Source: Dasypus novemcinctus (Eukaryota; Chordata; Mammalia; Cingulata; Dasypodidae). From it: a stretch of DNA of 64,000 nucleotides. Location of the stretch: assembly GCF_030445035.2 (NCBI RefSeq), contig NC_080677.1:159217169-159281168 (forward strand). The letters run 5' to 3'. The position numbers were made by a program, and so were the translations under genes. The notes under the pieces were generated by a model, which searched no databases, was not told the DNA's origin, and worked only from the letters and a program-made list of their open reading frames with translations. This document shows positions 48,301 to 60,304 of this stretch, piece after piece (the stretch's first letter is position 1; each line of letters starts with the position of its first letter).

Positions 48301-48733
48301 AAGACTGGAGGGTAACAGAACTGAAAAGTGAAAGGAAAATGAGGCACTGAGTGAGGAAAAGCATTTAAACAAATGACAGAAGCAGGAGAGAAAATTCTGC
48401 CCCCAGATAAACAACAGAACAAGATTCCCAGAAAAAGGAACAAAGAAAAAGAAACTTTTAACAGGAGGTGAAACAATTACACAGAAGGTGCAATCTTAAA
48501 AACTGTACCTCATATCCAGGGCAAGAATCAGATGAAGAAAAGCTAAGAAAATCTGAATGGTAAAACATGGATTACTCTAAAGGGTCCAAAGTAAGTTAGA
48601 TCAAATGTCAAAGAAAAGCTTTAACACAAAGACAATCAACAATAAATCCCCAGACAAGAGGGAGAAATTCATCTTCACAGTTAACTTATCAAGATAATCA
48701 GTTGCCTAGACATGAGCAAAAAATTACAAGTCA

Positions 48734-48885
48734 GTGCTTGTTTTGGCAGCACATATACTAAAATTGGAGTGACAGAGAGATCAATATGATGTCTGAGCAA
48801 GGATGACATGCAAATCTGTGAAGTGTTCCAGAGTTTTTGTTTTTGCAAACTCACAATTACTCTAAAAAAAGGGAAGTAACAGTGG
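48734..48885 (+). pseudogene. U6 snRNA retro-pseudogene with an L1-like 3' tail
   Basis: The first 107 bases follow U6 spliceosomal RNA, with ggcagcacatatactaaaat near the start, then a diverged middle, gcaaggatgacatgcaaatc and the T-run. The head has gtgcttgttttgg, a typical decay of CpGs. After the T-run comes gcaaactcacaattactcta and an A-run, which resembles the L1 3' end seen at 25423-25450 (tcaaactcacaacttctcca). Flanks aaaaaattacaagtca (48718-48733) and aaaaaattacatgcca (48886-48901) are near-identical target duplications. The unit is therefore one insertion, probably a U6-L1 chimera. Confidence 0.85.
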
Positions 48886-49708
48886 AAAAAATTACATGCC
48901 ACATTAATAGGAAGATATGGCTCAGTCAAAGAACAAATTAAAAATTCAGAGACACAGAATTTGGAAGTACTAATCAAAGAAGTTTGAACAAATCTAAATC
49001 AATTCAGGAAGATGAAGAAAAATATGCATAAAGAGATAAAGCATATTAAGAAGACAGTGTGTGAGCATAAAGAAGAATTTTAAAGTATAAACAGAAACAT
49101 AACAGAAATTATGGGATGGAAGTCACAGTAGTAGAGATTCAGAATACACTAGAGGCATACAACAGCAGATTTGAACAGGCAGAAGAAAGAATCAGCAAAC
49201 TAGAAGACAGGGCAATTGAAATTATACAGTCAGAAGAACAGAGAGAAAAAGAAAAAAACTGAGCAGTGTCTCAGGGATCTGAGTGATAGCATGAAGTACA
49301 CAAACATATGCACTATGGGTGTCCCAGAAAGATGAGGGAAAGAGGGTAGAAAGAACATTTGAGGAACCAATAGCTGAAAATTTCTCAACTCTTAAAAAAG
49401 ACATAACTATTCATGTCCAAGAAACACAATGTACTCCAAACAGAATAAATCCTAGAAGACCTACTTTGATACACATACTAATCAGAATGCCAAATGCCAA
49501 AGATAAAGAGAGAATTCTGAAAGCAGCAAGAGAAAGCTGATTTGTCACATACAAGGTATGTGGCAATTTCTAAGTGGCAATTTCTCATCAGAAAGCATGG
49601 AGGTGAGAAGGCAGTGGTATGAGAAATTTAAGGTACTGAAAGAGAAAAAAAATGCCAGCCAAAAATTCTTTGTCCAACAAAACTGTCCTTCAAAAATGAG
49701 GGAGATAG

Positions 49709-50181
49709 AAGGAGATGTGGCTCAAGTGATTGAGCTCCCGCCTCCCACATGGAGGGTGTCACTGGTGCCTCCTAAAGAAGACAGCAAGCTGGCACAATGG
49801 GCAGTTGTGAAAGCTGATGCAACAAGATAACGCAACAAGAGACACAAGAAGAAAAACACAATGAGAGCCATAACAACGTAGGGAGTGGAGGTTCCCAGTG
49901 CCTCCTAAAGAAGATGAGCAAGACAGTGAGCTGACTCAAATGCACCTGCAAATTGACACAATAAGATGATGCAACAAGAGGCACAAGAAGAAAAACATAA
50001 TGAGAGACACAACAAAGCAGGGAATGGAGGTGGCTCAAGTGATTAGGTGCCTCCCTCCCATATTAGAGGTTCCATGTTCAGTTCCCAGTGCCTCCTAAAA
50101 AGAAACAAGGAAGACATGGCAAGTGCAAACAAAGAGGGATTGGGAAGAAGTATATAAAAATAAATAAATCTTAAAAAAAAT
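49709..50181 (+). mobile_element. Older DAS-type SINE with internal duplications
   Basis: A tRNA-like head (ggagatgtggctcaagtgat) opens the element and a second head-like copy (ggaggtggctcaagtgatta) starts near 50026. The phrase gtgcctcctaaa recurs at about 49765, 49899 and 50089. A block with caagaagaaaaaca recurs near 49840 and 49985. The end is aataaataaatcttaaaaaa, as in other DAS elements. It differs clearly from the DAS-III copies and is likely an earlier subfamily or a rearranged copy. Confidence 0.75.
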
Positions 50182-50575
50182 TAAGGAGAGTTAAAAATAT
50201 TTGCTGATAAATATAAACTGAGAGTGTTTGTCAACAAAAGACGTGCCCTACAGGAATTAGTAAAGGGAGTTCTGCAGGTTGAAAGGAAAAGACAGGAGAG
50301 GGTAGCTTGGAATGGTGTGAAGAAATGAAGATTCAGAGAATATGTATGCTTTGAAGCTAAGTTGGTCTTTTCAAATTAGTAGGTTATAAATGTAGGTTGC
50401 ACAATATAAACCTCAGAGTAACCACAAAGAAGGTATTCTGAAAGTATACAGAAACAGAAATTAGAATGGGATCAGGCAAGTATATCACAAAAAATCAACT
50501 ATACAAAAAAGGAACTTGCAATTTAAAGGAGTACAGAGACATAAGGAAAAGATATGACATTTAAAAACCAAATGA

Positions 50576-51005
50576 GGCCGCGGACTTGGCCCAGTGGTTA
50601 GGGTGTCCACCTACCACATGGGAGGTCTCCGGTTCAAGCCCCGGGCCTCCTTGATCTGTGTGGAGCTGGCCCATGCACAGTGCTGATACACTGTCCCCCA
50701 CATAGAGGAGCCCCACGTGCAAGGAGTGTGCCCCTAAGGAGAGCTGCCCAGCGTGAAAGAAAGTGCAGCCTGCCCAGGAATGGTGCTGCACACAAGGAGA
50801 GCTGACAAAACAAGATGGTGCAGCAAGGAGAAACACATATTCCCGTGCTGCTGACAACAACAGAAGCGGACAGAGAAGACGCAGCAAATAGACACAGAGA
50901 ACAGACAACCAGGGTGGGGGGTGGAAAGGGAGAGAAATAAATAAATAAATAAATAAATCTTAAAAAACATATATATATATATTAAAAATAAATAAATAAA
51001 AAAAA
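50576..51005 (+). mobile_element. DAS-III SINE with intact target duplications
   Basis: The tRNA-like head (gcggacttggcccagtggtt) is followed by the usual body and a tail of (aaat)n and (ta)n. The 14-bp direct repeat taaaaaccaaatga is at 50562-50575 and 51006-51019, so the insertion into the older L1 is fairly recent. Confidence 0.95.
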
Positions 51006-53023
51006 TAAAAACCAAATGACAAAATGGCTGAAGTAAGTACTGCTTTTACATTAATAACACTGAATGCTAATGGATTAAACTCCCCGATCAAAAGACACAG
51101 ATTGGCCAAATATACATAAAAGAATGATTCAACTATATGTTTTTTACAAGAGACTCACCTTAAACCCAACAAAAATAGGTTGAAAGTGAAATGTTGGAAA
51201 AATATATTGCATGCAAAATGTAACCAAAAAGAGCTGGGGTTCCTATACTAATATCAGACTAAATAAACTTTAAGTCAAAAGCTGTTGCAAGAGATAAAGA
51301 AGGACACTATATATTAAAAAAGGGACAATCCATCAAGAAGAAATAAATAACAATCATAAATATTTATGGACCTAACCATGGTGCCCAAAATACATGAGGC
51401 AAACTCTAGAAATACTGAAGGGAGAAATAGACACCTGTACAATAATAGTTGGAGACTTCAATATATCACTCTCATCAATAGATAGAATATCCAGACAGAA
51501 GATAAACAGAGAACTTGAATAATATAAATGAACTAGACATAAAAGACAAATACAGAGCACTGTATCCAAAACAGTAGGATATAGATTTTTCTCAAGTGCA
51601 CGTGGATCATTCTCCAGGATGGACCACAAAACAAGTTTGTTGGGTCACAAAACAAGTCTCAATAAATGTAAATAGTTTGAAATTATATAAAACTTCTTTT
51701 CTGACCATAACGGAATCAAACTGGAAATCAATAACAGGTAGAGAGCTGGGAAATCCACAAATAAATGGAAGTTAAATAACATGCTCTTAAATATTCAGTG
51801 GATCAAAGAATAAATTGCCAGGGAAATCAGTAAATATTGAGACAAATGAAAATGAGAACATAACATATCAAAACTTATGGGATGCAGCAAAGGCAGTGCT
51901 GAGGGTGAAATATAGCCCTAAATGTTTACATTAAAAAAAGAAGAAAGCTAAAATCAAAGCCCTAACCGCACATCTGGAAGATCAAGAAAAAGGACAGCAA
52001 GCAGGAAGAAAGAAATAATGATTAGAGAAGAAATAAATGAAATTGAGAATTTAAAAAAGAGAGAGAATACCAAAATCATGAGCTGGTTCTTTGAAAAGCT
52101 CAATAAAATTGACAAACCCTTAGTTATAATGACCAAAAAAAGAGGAAACACAAGTAAATGAAAATAGAAATGAGACAGGGCAATACTACTGACACTACAG
52201 AAATAAAAGGAATCACAAGAGGACACTATGAACAACTGTATGCCAACAAATTAGACAACCTAGATGATGTGGACAAATTCCTAGAAACACACAAACAAGC
52301 TCTACTGACTCTAGAAGAAACAGAAGACCTCAACACCAATTGCAAGAGATTGAATCAGTCATCAAAACGTCCCAAAAAGAAATGCTTAGAACCAGATGGT
52401 TTCACTGTTGAATTCTACCAATCATTCCGAGAAGAAGTAATACTAATTTTGCTCAACCTCTTCCAAAAAAATTGATAATTGAAGAGGAAGGAATACTACC
52501 TAATTCATTCTATGAAGTCAACACCACTCTAATAGAAGAGTCAGCTAAACATACTAAAAGAGAAGAATATTACAGAGCAATTTCTCTTCTGAATATAGAT
52601 GCAAAAATCTTCAACAAAATACTTGTAAGTTGAATCCATAACACATTAAAAGAATTAATGACCCTGATCAAGGATGTTTTATCCCTGGTATGCATGAGTG
52701 GTTCAACATAAGAAAATCAATGAATGTAATACACCACATTAACAAAATGAAGGGAAAAATACCACATGATCATCTCCATTGATGCAGAAAAGACATTTGA
52801 CAAAATGCCTTTCTTGATAAAAATACTAGAAAAATAGGAATAAAAGGAAACCTCCACAAGATACAGACCATATATGAAGAATTCACAACTAATCTCATAT
52901 TTAAAGGGAAAGACTGAAAGTTTTTCCTTTAAGATCTGGAACAAGACAAGGATGCCCACTATCGCAACTGTTACTCAGCATTGTACTGGAAGTTCTAGCC
53001 AGAGCAGTTAGGCAAGAAAGGTT

Positions 53024-53037
53024 GGGGGGGGGGGGGG
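53024..53037 (+). repeat. Run of 14 G
   Basis: A homopolymer G tract within the reverse-transcriptase region of the decayed L1, followed by more G-rich sequence. On the GPR158-sense strand it is a C run. Prone to length change. Confidence 0.9.
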
Positions 53038-54090
53038 AGGGAAGGGAGAGCATACAAATTAGAAAGGAGAAAGCAAAAATTTCACTATTTGCAGAATGAC
53101 ATGATCTAAAATATGGAAAGTCCTGAAAAATCGACAACAAAGATACTAGAACTAATAAACAAATTCAGAAAAGTGATAGGGTACAAGATTAACATGCAAA
53201 AACCAGAATATTTCTACAGCTAAGTAATGAGCAAGCTGAGGAGGAAATTTAAAAATTCCAATTCCAATAGCAACTTAAAGAATCAAACTACAGATAAATT
53301 TAACCAAGGATATAAAGGACTTGTACACAGAAAACTATAAAACATTACTGAAAGAAATAAAAGAAAATCTAAATAAATGGAAGGATCTTCTGTCATCTCA
53401 TAGATTGGAAGACTAAATATCATAAAAATGTCAATTCTACCTAGAATGATTTCTAGATTCAACTCAATCCCAAGCAAAATTCCAATAGTCTACTCTGCAG
53501 AAATGGAAAAGTCAATTATCAAAGTTTTTTGGAAAGGAAAAGGGTCCTGAGTAGCCAAAAACAAAAAGAAATTTGGAAGATTCACACTTCTTGACTTTAA
53601 CATATATTACAAAACTACAGTGGTCAAGGCAGCATGATACTGACACAAAGGAGAGAGATATGGACCAACGGAATCTAATTGAGAATTCAGAAATAGACCC
53701 TCACTTTTATAGCCAATTGATTTTTGACAAGGCTGCCAAGTCCACTCGATTGAGAAAGAATAATGTCTTCAAAAAATGGTGATGGGAGATTTGGATGTCC
53801 ATATGCAAAAAATTGAAAAAAGACCTCATTTTCACAGCACATACAAAAATTAACTTAAAATGGATCAATGGCCTAAATAAACCAGGAATATAAAAGTGGA
53901 AGTACATGAAGTGAAGCATATTGAGGATTGTTTTAGGAAATGATTTCTTAGAATTTACACCCAAAGCATGAGAAATAAAAGAAAACATAGATAAATGAGA
54001 CCTCCTCATAATTAAAAACTTGTGTGCCTCAAAGGACCTTGTCACAAAAGTGAAAGGATAACCTACTTAATGGGAAATAATATTTGGAAA

Positions 54091-54481
54091 TCACATTTAT
54101 TTATTTATTATTTACCCCCCCTCTCCCCCAGTTGTCTGCTCTCTGTGTACATTACTGTGTGTTCTTCTGTGACCACTTCTATCCTTATCAGCGGCACCGG
54201 GAATCTGTGTTTTTGTTGTGTCATCTTGTTATGTCAGCTCTCTGTGTGCGCGGTGCCATTCTTGGGCAGCCTGCACTTTCTTTCACGCTGGACGGCTCTT
54301 CTTACGGGGTGCACTCCTTGCACTTGGGGCTCCCCTATGCAGGGGACACCCCTGCATGGCAGGGCACTCCTTGCGCACATGGGCCAGCTCCACATGGGTC
54401 AAGGAGGCCCCGGGTTTGAACTGTGAACCTCCCATGTGGTAGGCAGATGCCCTATCCATTGGGCCAAGTCTGTTTCCCTCC
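54091..54481 (-). mobile_element. DAS-III SINE inside the L1
   Basis: A reverse-oriented copy with its tail at the left (tttatttatttattatttac) and head at the right, ending gggccaagtctgtttccctc. It interrupts the L1 3' region: the sequence before (ttggaaatcacat) and after (agtaagggtttaata) is contiguous in the sister L1 near 23.87 kb. Confidence 0.92.
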
Positions 54482-55769
54482 AGTAAGGGTTTAATACCCT
54501 GAATATATAAAAAAATCTTATAATCCAACAATAAAAAGACACACAGCCCATTTAAAAATGGGCAAAAGACTTGAATAGATCTTTCTCCAAAGATCATATA
54601 CAAATGGCTAACAAGCACATGAAAAGATGCTCAATATCAATAGAAAATCAAAACCTCAATGAGATATTATTTCACACCCACTGGAATGGCTACTATTAAA
54701 AAAAACAAACAGAAAATTGGAGGACATGTGGAGAAATAGGAACACTCATTCATTCCTGGTGGGAACGTAAAATGGTACAGCCACTGTGAAAGAAAGTTTG
54801 GGAGTTCCTCAGGAGGTAAATATAGATTTGCCATATGACCTGGCAATCCTGCTACAAGGTATATACCCAGGAGATAAAGCAGGGACTCAAATAGTTCATA
54901 GAGGCATTATTCACAATTGCCAAAAGATGGATGCAACCCAAATGTCCATCAGCTGATGAATGGTTAAACAAAATGTGGTATGAACATAAGATGGACTATT
55001 TTTCAGATGTTAAAAAGGAATGAAGTCCTGATGTATGCAACAACATGGATGAACTTGAGGGCATTATGCTAAGTGAAATAAACCAGGTACGAAAGGACAA
55101 ATATTGTGCGATCTCACTGATATGAATTAATTATAATAAGCAAACTCGTAGAGTTAGAATCAAGAATATAGGTTATAAAGGGATAGATTGAAGGTAGAGA
55201 ATGGGGAGCTGATGCTTAATTCGTACAGAATTTCTATTCAGGTTTATTATAAATGCTTGAAAATGGATGGTGGTAATGGTAGCACATTATTATGAGTGTA
55301 ATTAACAGCACTGAATTATATGGGTGAATATGGTTACAAGGAAACTTTAGGTTGTATATGTTACCAGAATAAAAATTAATGATAAAACAGGACTGTATAA
55401 CACAGTGAACCCTATGATGGGCAATGGACTATAGTTAATAGCACAATTATGAGAACGTTCTTTCAAGAATTATGCCAAATGTATGACCTAATACAAGGTG
55501 TTTATAATAGGGTGGTATATGGGAAATGTAAACTATGACAATAGTTAATAGTACTATTTTAATAATCTTCCATTAAGTGTAACAAAGGTAACTACTGTTA
55601 AAAAATAGGACAGTTATAAAAAAACTGCTCTCATCAATGTAACGAAAGTTCCACACCAATGCAAGATATTGATGGCGGGGTGGTTTATGGGAAACCTGTA
55701 AATCCACAGCCTCTCTGATAAAAAAAAAAAAGAAATTATCACAAGATAAAGGGAACTGAGTCCATTCTT

Positions 55770-55960
55770 TGTTGTTTGGGCAAATATTTATTGAGTCTAC
55801 AACTGACAGCTGGACTTTACTTAGTGCCTGGGGACGGTATCAAAAGTATAGTTGATGTTGCTGCAGAACGTAAAGCTACCAGGCTGTGGGAAGAAGGAAG
55901 GTGTGCTGATGGAAGAAGCCATTGTTCTGCCTTCAGTAAGCTACAGAAAATATATTGAAA
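55770..55960 (+). repeat. Possible ancient mammalian repeat fragment
   Basis: The phrase gggcaaatatttattgagtc and the following text recall a common, very old interspersed repeat. Similar text is at 15.95 and 61.45 kb. The family is not certain. Confidence 0.35.
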
Positions 55961-57807
55961 CATCAGGAAAATTAAAGGTGCTGTGTCCGATCATGAATAG
56001 GGTATGTACTGGGGCATTATTTTTATTATAGATGTAGATGATTCCCAAAAAGGGATGATAGTTTAAGCTTGATAGGATTTCTAGTGTAATCTAGAAATAG
56101 TCTGAGACATTCAAATTCTGAAATTCTCCTTCTACCAGATAAAATAAGTCCTTAAAGCATGTGCGTACACACACATACCCAGATCTGGGCTTATAAAACA
56201 TCTCTCATGTTGTCCAATGTCTGTCTCCTGCAGTCACAATGTTCATAGCCTTGTTTGTTTTCCGTTTAGTATCTCTCACAATTTTTAAATGTAGGGCATA
56301 ATATGATTATTTAAAATTCTAAATAGATATAAACGGCGATGGGATTCTGAAAGTAATTTTTCTTCCCATTCTAGGTTTTCAAATCATTTCAGGCTCATAG
56401 AGGCTCAGAGCTTTTTCCAAGCTGTTTTCTATCCTTGTTTCCACTTTTTAAAAAATCTTGTGGTAGAAAAATCATTGAGATGAGCAGATTGAAGCAACCC
56501 TGGGCAGTAAGCAAAATTACACAGGTCTTTTTTTCCCTTAAATTCCTGACCTATATTTCTAACTAGAGTTGTGCTTCGATGGGAAAACTAGTGTTTCAAA
56601 ACTCCAAATGGTTCTTTAATCTATTAATAATAGATTGTTTTGATAGGTAAATCTGAACTAGAATGCTAGTTTATCCATGTATTAACCATTGCTTTTCCTT
56701 CATTTCTAAATTGACCCCTAACATAAATACACACAGCTTCTCGAAAAAGATTTCCCACAGCCTCAGGTGAAAACATCTTTTGCCTCTACACAACCCCTTC
56801 TCTGCATAGAAAGACTTCTTCTTAGGAAACAGGGAATAATTTAGCTTCAGTTGACCAGAGATATATGAATTTACTCATGAGCAAGAGCCTGGATATAAAA
56901 AATCAAAGAATAAGTATGCTACTTAGAAAAATATATAATGAGAACTGAAAAGAGGCATGTGCTGCACATTAGAAAATATTAAATTAAGGGATGTTAAATG
57001 CAAAATTTCTTACTGCTATATGCTAAAAGAGAAATAAAATGAAAATTGCTGTAGGATAGTGTGAAAAAATCATAGCAACCTTGCCTCAGATTTTTCAAGA
57101 TAGTCCTAATTTCAAATATTTGCCCCTACTGTTAAATCATACTTCCTGACTTTTCTTTAGAGAACGGTGTTACTGAAGGAAGAGCTAGTAGTTTATGTGT
57201 TCTAGTAGTTTATGGGAGAAAAAAATGGAGAATGAGAAAGTTACCATAACAACAATGGCAACATCAATAACAATTTAACTCCTTCTTAACCTCCTAGTAT
57301 CTGCACCCTGATCGCCAGTCTTGATTTTCTAAGAGACCCTACCCAGACCAGCTAACACTTTGTGGAGTATTTATTTAACCAAATCCTGTCTCTTAAGCCT
57401 TACTACTACTTTCTCACGGCTAAAGCTAAGTCCTAGTTCCTGCCACCATAACGATGTCCTCTCCTAGCTTCTCTCCACCTCCTTCCCTTAATTGAGAACC
57501 TGGCTGTAGCCCAAGGGGCTTCCACCCTGCAGACCCCTCAAGCCAAACATCTTTATTCTCTCTCACATGGTCCATATCCCATTGTCACATCTGGAGTTGA
57601 ACGCAGGGTCTTCCTTGCTTTCTATGTCCTCTTCTTTGCTATTATCTAGAATTAATATATAAAACTGCCCATTTAAAAAAAATCTCAGTTCCCTCCTGCT
57701 AGTAGAAAGATTTTCTAACTGGTAAGCTTTCTCTCTGGAGGAAAGGACTTCTAAAGGAGACACTGGAAAGAGGACAGGACAACCACACAAGGCAAGAGGC
57801 CACATAC

Positions 57808-58046
57808 CAATTGCTGTCATGTAATCCCAGCGGTCTATGAGGCACATATTGAAGATGAGGTGATCAGATGTTTTCCCCTGGCCAATAAGTGAAATCTCCC
57901 TCTCCAGATTCTGGCACACAGACGAAGTCCAGCCAACCAGAAACCAAAACACCACCAGCAGTATGACCGCGAGCATCCTCATGACCCGCCCTCCAGTCAT
58001 ATACGGAATCCGCTGGGCTGTTCGGGAGAGAAACACCTTCAAAACC
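57808..58046 (-). CDS. GPR158: GPR158 internal exon (probably exon 7): TM4, second extracellular loop, start of TM5
   Basis: GPR158 is a class C orphan GPCR of neurons, at the plasma membrane, reported to bind glycine and to recruit RGS7-Gbeta5. This 239-bp exon follows a pyrimidine-rich acceptor ending ttttccag and stops before a gtatgt donor. It enters with one base of a split codon and leaves with one, so the next exon joins in frame. The translation runs RVLKVFLSRTAQRIPYMTGG, then the hydrophobic stretch MRMLAVILLVVFWFLVGWTS (TM4). A loop follows with the cysteine of FNMCLIDRWDY, expected to form the conserved disulfide to TM3. The frame is intact, and the match to the mammalian family as I remember it is near complete. 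The open frame continues past both ends, but those parts are intron. Earlier exons (ligand-binding Cache domain, TM1-3) lie beyond 64 kb. Confidence 0.95.
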
Positions 58047-58716
58047 CTGGAAAAGCAAGAAAACAAACCGTGAAAAGGCAAACCTAACACTCAGAAAGGA
58101 AAATTCCAAAACTATCATGTTTTTCTAGATTAAACTTAAACCCACCATAATCTACTTCCAGAGTTTTGACAGAAAACCTAGAAATGTTTTAATTTAATTT
58201 CATTCTAGTTTATCTTTCAACAGGAAAGCAAAGAGCCTGCATTAGAGACCACTGAGTCATACTCTTCTGAGGATGTCTTAATATTTCAGGGAAAATTCTC
58301 AGGAATTTGGAATGGTCCATTAACAAATTTTACTCAAGGTTTGTGAGTTATCAAAAATAGTCTTGAAAGTAAGTAGTTGGATTTTTCAATATTACACTGC
58401 TATAAATGTCTTTAACTCCTTCTTTAAACTGTACATTTTTATAGTAGAGATTACAGGTATTTTATGAAAAGCATTTCATATGACTTCCCTTCATATTTTA
58501 TCACACCATCAAAAATAATGAAATAATTATTAAAACAACAAGAGGGATATTTAAATACTAGGTTAGCTGGATAAGATTGTTGCATTAAGGAAGAAAATTG
58601 GGATAACCTATAAGAAATATAGTGATTTTTTAAAAAATGTTTTTTCTGAATATATGACTCAGACAAATAGCCAAGGTTTAGAACTACTGGATTAAATATT
58701 TAAGGACTGTTCCAGG

Positions 58717-59115
58717 GAAGCAGATTTGGCTCAACTGATAGAGTATCTGCCTAACACATGGAAGGTCCAGGGTTCAAACCCAGGGCCTCCTGATCTGTGT
58801 GGTGAGCTGGCCCATGCTCAGTGCTGATGCGTGCAAGGAGTGCCGTGCTATGCAGGGGTGTCCACCGTGTAGGAGAGCCCCACGCACAAGGAGTGCGCCC
58901 TGTAAGGAGAGCCACCCTGCGTGAAAAAGTGCAGCCTGCCCAGGAGTGGAGCCACATACACAGAGAGCAACGAAAAGAGACACAGATACCCAGTGCCGCT
59001 GACAAGAATGCAAGCAGACACAGAAGAACACACAGCGAATGGACACAGAGAGCAGACAACTAGGGGGGAGGGGAATGGGAGAGAAATAAATAAAAAATAA
59101 ACCTTAAAACAATTT
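58717..59115 (+). mobile_element. DAS-type SINE, older subtype
   Basis: The head is aagcagatttggctcaactg and the tail is aataaataaaaaataaacct. The body reads tggtgagctggcccatgctc and acaagaatgcaagcagacac, variants shared with the copy at 22.7-23.3 kb. These two may form a subtype distinct from the 0.3, 20.6 and 50.6 kb copies. Confidence 0.9.
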
Positions 59116-60304
59116 TTTTTTTTAAAAGGTGATAGGAAGACAAAAATTCAACCTTACCATAGGAATCCTATGCCCATTCTTCAATTTTGGCTTTATGACT
59201 TCAAGTGATTTTAGTTCCTCACCTTCCCCCTTCCAAATTCTGACATTTTTATGTCACAAAATTGTGATTTGAAATATATTACCACCAGATAAAATCAGTT
59301 TCCAAAAGACAGAGGAGTATTTTCACAACTGTCCATGCCTTCCCCATCTCTTTCTTTCAACACTTTTAAAGCTACATGATTCCTCATAAATGTCAGAAAT
59401 GAGGCAAACACATCTGAAATAGCCTGATGATATTATGCTGCTTTTCTACAGGTAGCCCTTTGGAATCTTTCCTGAATAAACATACCACATCTAATAAAGG
59501 AAGTTATTTTCCAGCATGTCCTATTTATCCTTGTATCTCTCTATATTTAACCACATCATCCTTCAGCTAAAACACAGCATGAAGGTATTTAAATATGAAT
59601 GAACACATCCTCAATTTTTCGGTGAAACCATGTTTGAAAGACAATGGTATCAAATGAGGAAACACTAGAAGCTCTCTTAACCAATCGACATTCAACCAAT
59701 TTGCCAGATTCACAGCTGTGCTCTGTTCCCACGTAAAGGACATTGAGACCTGCCCGCATCGTGCTGAGTGCCACCATTGCTAAGTAGCCCACAAAACTAC
59801 TCTCCAGGATGCTGCAAGCATTTCTGCTCCAACTAATTGAATTGCTACTTGTTAAGGATGCTATATTTGCTCCCAAATCTGTTAATGCCTGTTTATTTAT
59901 CTCAAGTACAAACTAAATAAAATGATTATATAGGATGTGAAATATAGTCTTATTTGTATAAAATCCATGTTGAATGCTTTAGAAAGACTCCGTCACTAAA
60001 ATAAGCTATTGTTAAGTTGGGGGAAGGTTAGGAAATTGTTAAGTATCAGGGTGGGTAATAAACACACAAATCTCAAAAGATTCTACACTCAAATTGCTTC
60101 AAAAGAATCTTTAGACTTTCACTCCTATTTCAAGAACCACTATGTAAAAGTAGATAATGCACTGTGGCAATTTCTACTAGAAAAAGAGGAATGAACTCCA
60201 AACATCAGACCCATAGTCATAGAGAAGGCCTTATTTTAAAAAACTGGTGAGTGATTATTTGTGTATTTTGCATTGCAGTATCTATATACTTCTCTCTTTT
60301 TAAG

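Larger units (their letters stand above)
47652..55732 (+). mobile_element. Decayed near full-length LINE-1, antisense to GPR158
   Basis: The order of parts is that of an L1. A 5' region starts near aagatggtgatgtaagccat. ORF1 remnants follow (about 48.9-50.3 kb), with the patch RINPRRPTLIHILIRMPNAK and KDKERILKAARES. ORF2 starts near 51.02 kb with AEVSTAFTLITLNANGLNSP, has endonuclease patches (VGDFNISL; SARGSFSRMDH) and a reverse-transcriptase region, and the 3' region ends in an A-run at 55720-55732. Every frame is broken by stops and frameshifts, so it is immobile. It has been split by a U6 pseudogene, an older DAS SINE, a DAS-III SINE (50576-51005) and a reverse DAS SINE (54091-54481). The exact 5' border is uncertain. 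Confidence 0.88.
39884..57807 (-). other. GPR158 large intron (probably intron 7)
   Basis: This 17.9-kb GT-AG intron runs from gtatgtg to cttgcag. It holds an 8-kb antisense L1, five DAS-III SINEs, an older DAS-type SINE, a SNORD13 pseudogene and a U6 pseudogene, listed separately. The stretches 42.05-43.63, 45.36-47.65 and 55.96-57.8 kb are AT-rich and hold nothing I can name. Confidence 0.85.

Noticed and set aside
52158-52475. 105-codon frame as a gene
   Set aside because: It is a surviving piece of L1 ORF2 in a decayed element with stops on both sides.
57563-57807. Continuation of the GPR158 exon 7 frame past the donor
   Set aside because: After the gtatgt donor the peptide no longer resembles the receptor, and the next exon joins in frame at 57808.
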